A DNA stretch of 6,874 bases from an uncultured Victivallaceae bacterium. Its GTDB lineage: Bacteria; Verrucomicrobiota; Lentisphaeria; Victivallales; Victivallaceae. The notes below the pieces were generated by a model. The model was not told the DNA's origin. It ran no database searches and saw nothing but the letters and a program-made list of their open reading frames with translations. Below are positions 5,665 through 6,874 of this stretch, piece by piece (position 1 is the first letter of the stretch; each line of letters opens with the position of its first letter). The stretch is taken from assembly GCA_934663655.1 (NCBI GenBank), contig CAKUKT010000143.1, positions 1-6,874 of the forward strand, given 5' to 3'. A program made the position numbers and the translations under genes.

Positions 5665-6429
5665 ATGAGATCGATAATTCTGGCACTGTTGACATGTGTA
5701 GCGTTGCCGCTGCTGGCGGCCGATACCAGGACGGTGGCATTCGGTGGAGTCGAGGTTGACTTCACGCTTGAGGATCCCCCGCAGCCGAGCTGGCGTTCCA
5801 ATGCCGCCGGCGGAAGTACCTCCAAGAGCAAGCAGGTAAACCAGCAGTGGGGAGTGGTGACGGTGGAATTTTATCCCGGGGTCGGTGATGCCGCCGGGAA
5901 GAAGGAAAACAGCTGGCGCAAGGGGGAGATCGATTCCCTGCGCAGCGGCTGGATTGATGATGTTTCGCTTCAGGTCAGGGTTATTTTTCCCACGGATACC
6001 AGTGCGGGGCGTGACAAGACCGTGTATGGGATGTTTGTCGGGAGGACCAGTTTCTGGAGTATTCCGCTTGATGCCCAGCGTCATGTGGCGATCATGCTGG
6101 TGCCGTCACAGTTGATTGAGCGATATATTACGTTGCGTGCGGGGGGACGGACTGAGCGTCAGGCCTCCCGTTCGGATTTTGTGGTTGAGGCGTTGTTTCT
6201 GAACCGTGCCGGTAAAATTATCGGCGCCGGATATTATGGCGTCAAGGCCGGTCGTGGGCAGAATGATGAAGCTGCTTTCAATGAGCTTGCTGCTTCGGTT
6301 CCAGCGGCCTATACTATTGACGGAGCGGTATTGTCGCGGGACAAGACTCCTTGGTTCCTGTACAATTTCGAGCAATATGATCTGATAAAAACCGATGTCA
6401 CGGAGAGTATGCCTCATGGCAAAAGATAG
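5665..6429 (+). CDS. Secreted protein of unknown function, upstream of pilM
   Basis: The product has 254 residues. Residues 1-19 form a Sec signal peptide (MRSIILALLTCVALPLLAA, cleavage before D20 likely). C11 lies inside the hydrophobic core without a lipobox, so it is not a lipoprotein. The mature part looks beta-rich, with alternating segments such as WGVVTVEFYPG, VSLQVRVIFP, HVAIMLVPSQLIERYI and DFVVEALFL, and ends with TPWFLYNFEQYDLIK. No catalytic motif was recognised. The ATG at 5665 is chosen for the GGTGA ribosome site five bases upstream; the GTG at 5656 would add three residues before the signal peptide. The 3' end overlaps the PilM-like gene by 14 bp, so the two are tightly coupled. 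Position and length suggest a counterpart of Akkermansia Amuc_1102, the pilus-like protein next to a PilM-like gene; this is inference from gene order. Confidence 0.75.
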   Translation: MRSIILALLTCVALPLLAADTRTVAFGGVEVDFTLEDPPQPSWRSNAAGGSTSKSKQVNQQWGVVTVEFYPGVGDAAGKKENSWRKGEIDSLRSGWIDDVSLQVRVIFPTDTSAGRDKTVYGMFVGRTSFWSIPLDAQRHVAIMLVPSQLIERYITLRAGGRTERQASRSDFVVEALFLNRAGKIIGAGYYGVKAGRGQNDEAAFNELAASVPAAYTIDGAVLSRDKTPWFLYNFEQYDLIKTDVTESMPHGKR

Positions 6430-6874
6430 TTCTGTATTGGCGATTGATGTCGGCAGCGGCAGCCTTAAGATGGCGGAGTTCACCTATTCTGCCGCCGGGG
6501 CAATCACCCTCAGCAAATTTGCGTATCGGAAGCTTGAACCTCCTGCTGAAGGGGTGGAAAATCCCAGCTTTCGGGATCTTTTTCATGACATGATCGCCGA
6601 AAAACATTTCACCGCCCGTGGCGTTCGGTTGTCCATATCCGGGCAGAATTCTTTCCAGCGGTTGAGTCGTCTGCCGGCGATGTTGAGCGGCAAGGCGGCG
6701 ATAAGCAAGGTGGTCGAGTTCGAGGCGCGCCAGACGGTTCCCTATGCGATGAACGAGGTGGAGTGGGACTATCAGCTGATTCGGCACGACTGGGAGGAGA
6801 CCCGGCTTGAGACCAACGAAGACGGGACTACCAGTGAGATAGTTGAGCCTCACGAAGAATACGAGGCGTTATTC
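6416..6874 (+). CDS. pilM: PilM-like type IV pilus assembly ATPase, partial
   Basis: The frame is open from the ATG at 6416 to the right edge, giving 153 codons; the C-terminal part is missing. Residues 7-21 (VLAIDVGSGSLKMAE) are the phosphate-1 motif of the actin-like PilM/FtsA ATPase fold. SISGQNSFQRLSRLP (73-87) and VVEFEARQTVPYAMNEVEWDYQLI (99-122, described by its FEA-x-Q-x-VP and WDYQ elements) match the conserved second strand block of PilM. PilM is a cytoplasmic actin-like protein that binds the N-terminal tail of PilN and anchors the inner-membrane pilus assembly complex. After residue 123 there is a charged Glu/Asp-rich segment of about 30 residues. GGAG lies ten bases upstream of the start. 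The gene begins inside the end of the preceding secreted-protein gene. PilN/PilO/PilQ-type genes are expected to follow outside the window. Confidence 0.9.
   Translation, partial: MAKDSSVLAIDVGSGSLKMAEFTYSAAGAITLSKFAYRKLEPPAEGVENPSFRDLFHDMIAEKHFTARGVRLSISGQNSFQRLSRLPAMLSGKAAISKVVEFEARQTVPYAMNEVEWDYQLIRHDWEETRLETNEDGTTSEIVEPHEEYEALF

Overview
The window reads as bacterial chromosome from the PVC group, most likely Lentisphaerae (Victivallis-like). Three things suggest this. There is an H-X9-DG pseudopilin with the [23 protein letters not shown] N-terminus, encoded next to a glycan-active enzyme. The gene order tpiA-secG is followed by a secreted protein and PilM. Protein-coding DNA is moderately GC-rich with AT-rich spacers. 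The taxonomic call is inference from gene content. No mobile element, CRISPR array, tRNA or rRNA was seen.

Left part, minus strand (2734 down to 1). A promoter with perfect consensus hexamers (TTGACA, 16 bp, TATAAT) drives a GntR/FCD-type regulator. It is followed by an H-X9-DG pseudopilin and then a secreted Asp-box sialidase-like glycosidase that runs off the left edge. The pseudopilin and glycosidase genes are 43 bp apart, and no terminator was seen in the cassette. A perfect 14-bp palindrome sits just downstream of the promoter and could be the regulator's own operator. The likely role is regulated, surface-directed glycan breakdown.

Middle (2648-3157). This 510-bp stretch has no convincing gene. 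It holds the gntR promoter, a good minus-strand rho-independent terminator at 2818-2853, and a GC-rich block of hairpins upstream of that terminator. The block may be a small minus-strand RNA. The -10 region of the next plus-strand operon lies at its right end.

Right part, plus strand. Two lipoprotein genes overlap by ATGA: a PqiC-like ABC-transport auxiliary lipoprotein and a small lipoprotein of unknown function. After a spacer with a promoter and a terminator-like hairpin come tpiA (triosephosphate isomerase) and secG (Sec translocon subunit). Next is a secreted protein of unknown function whose gene overlaps, by 14 bp, the start of a PilM-like ATPase gene that is cut by the right edge. 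The last two genes look like the start of a type IV pilus-like operon comparable to the Amuc_1102/Amuc_1101 pair of Akkermansia. That comparison is made from memory and gene order, not from a search.
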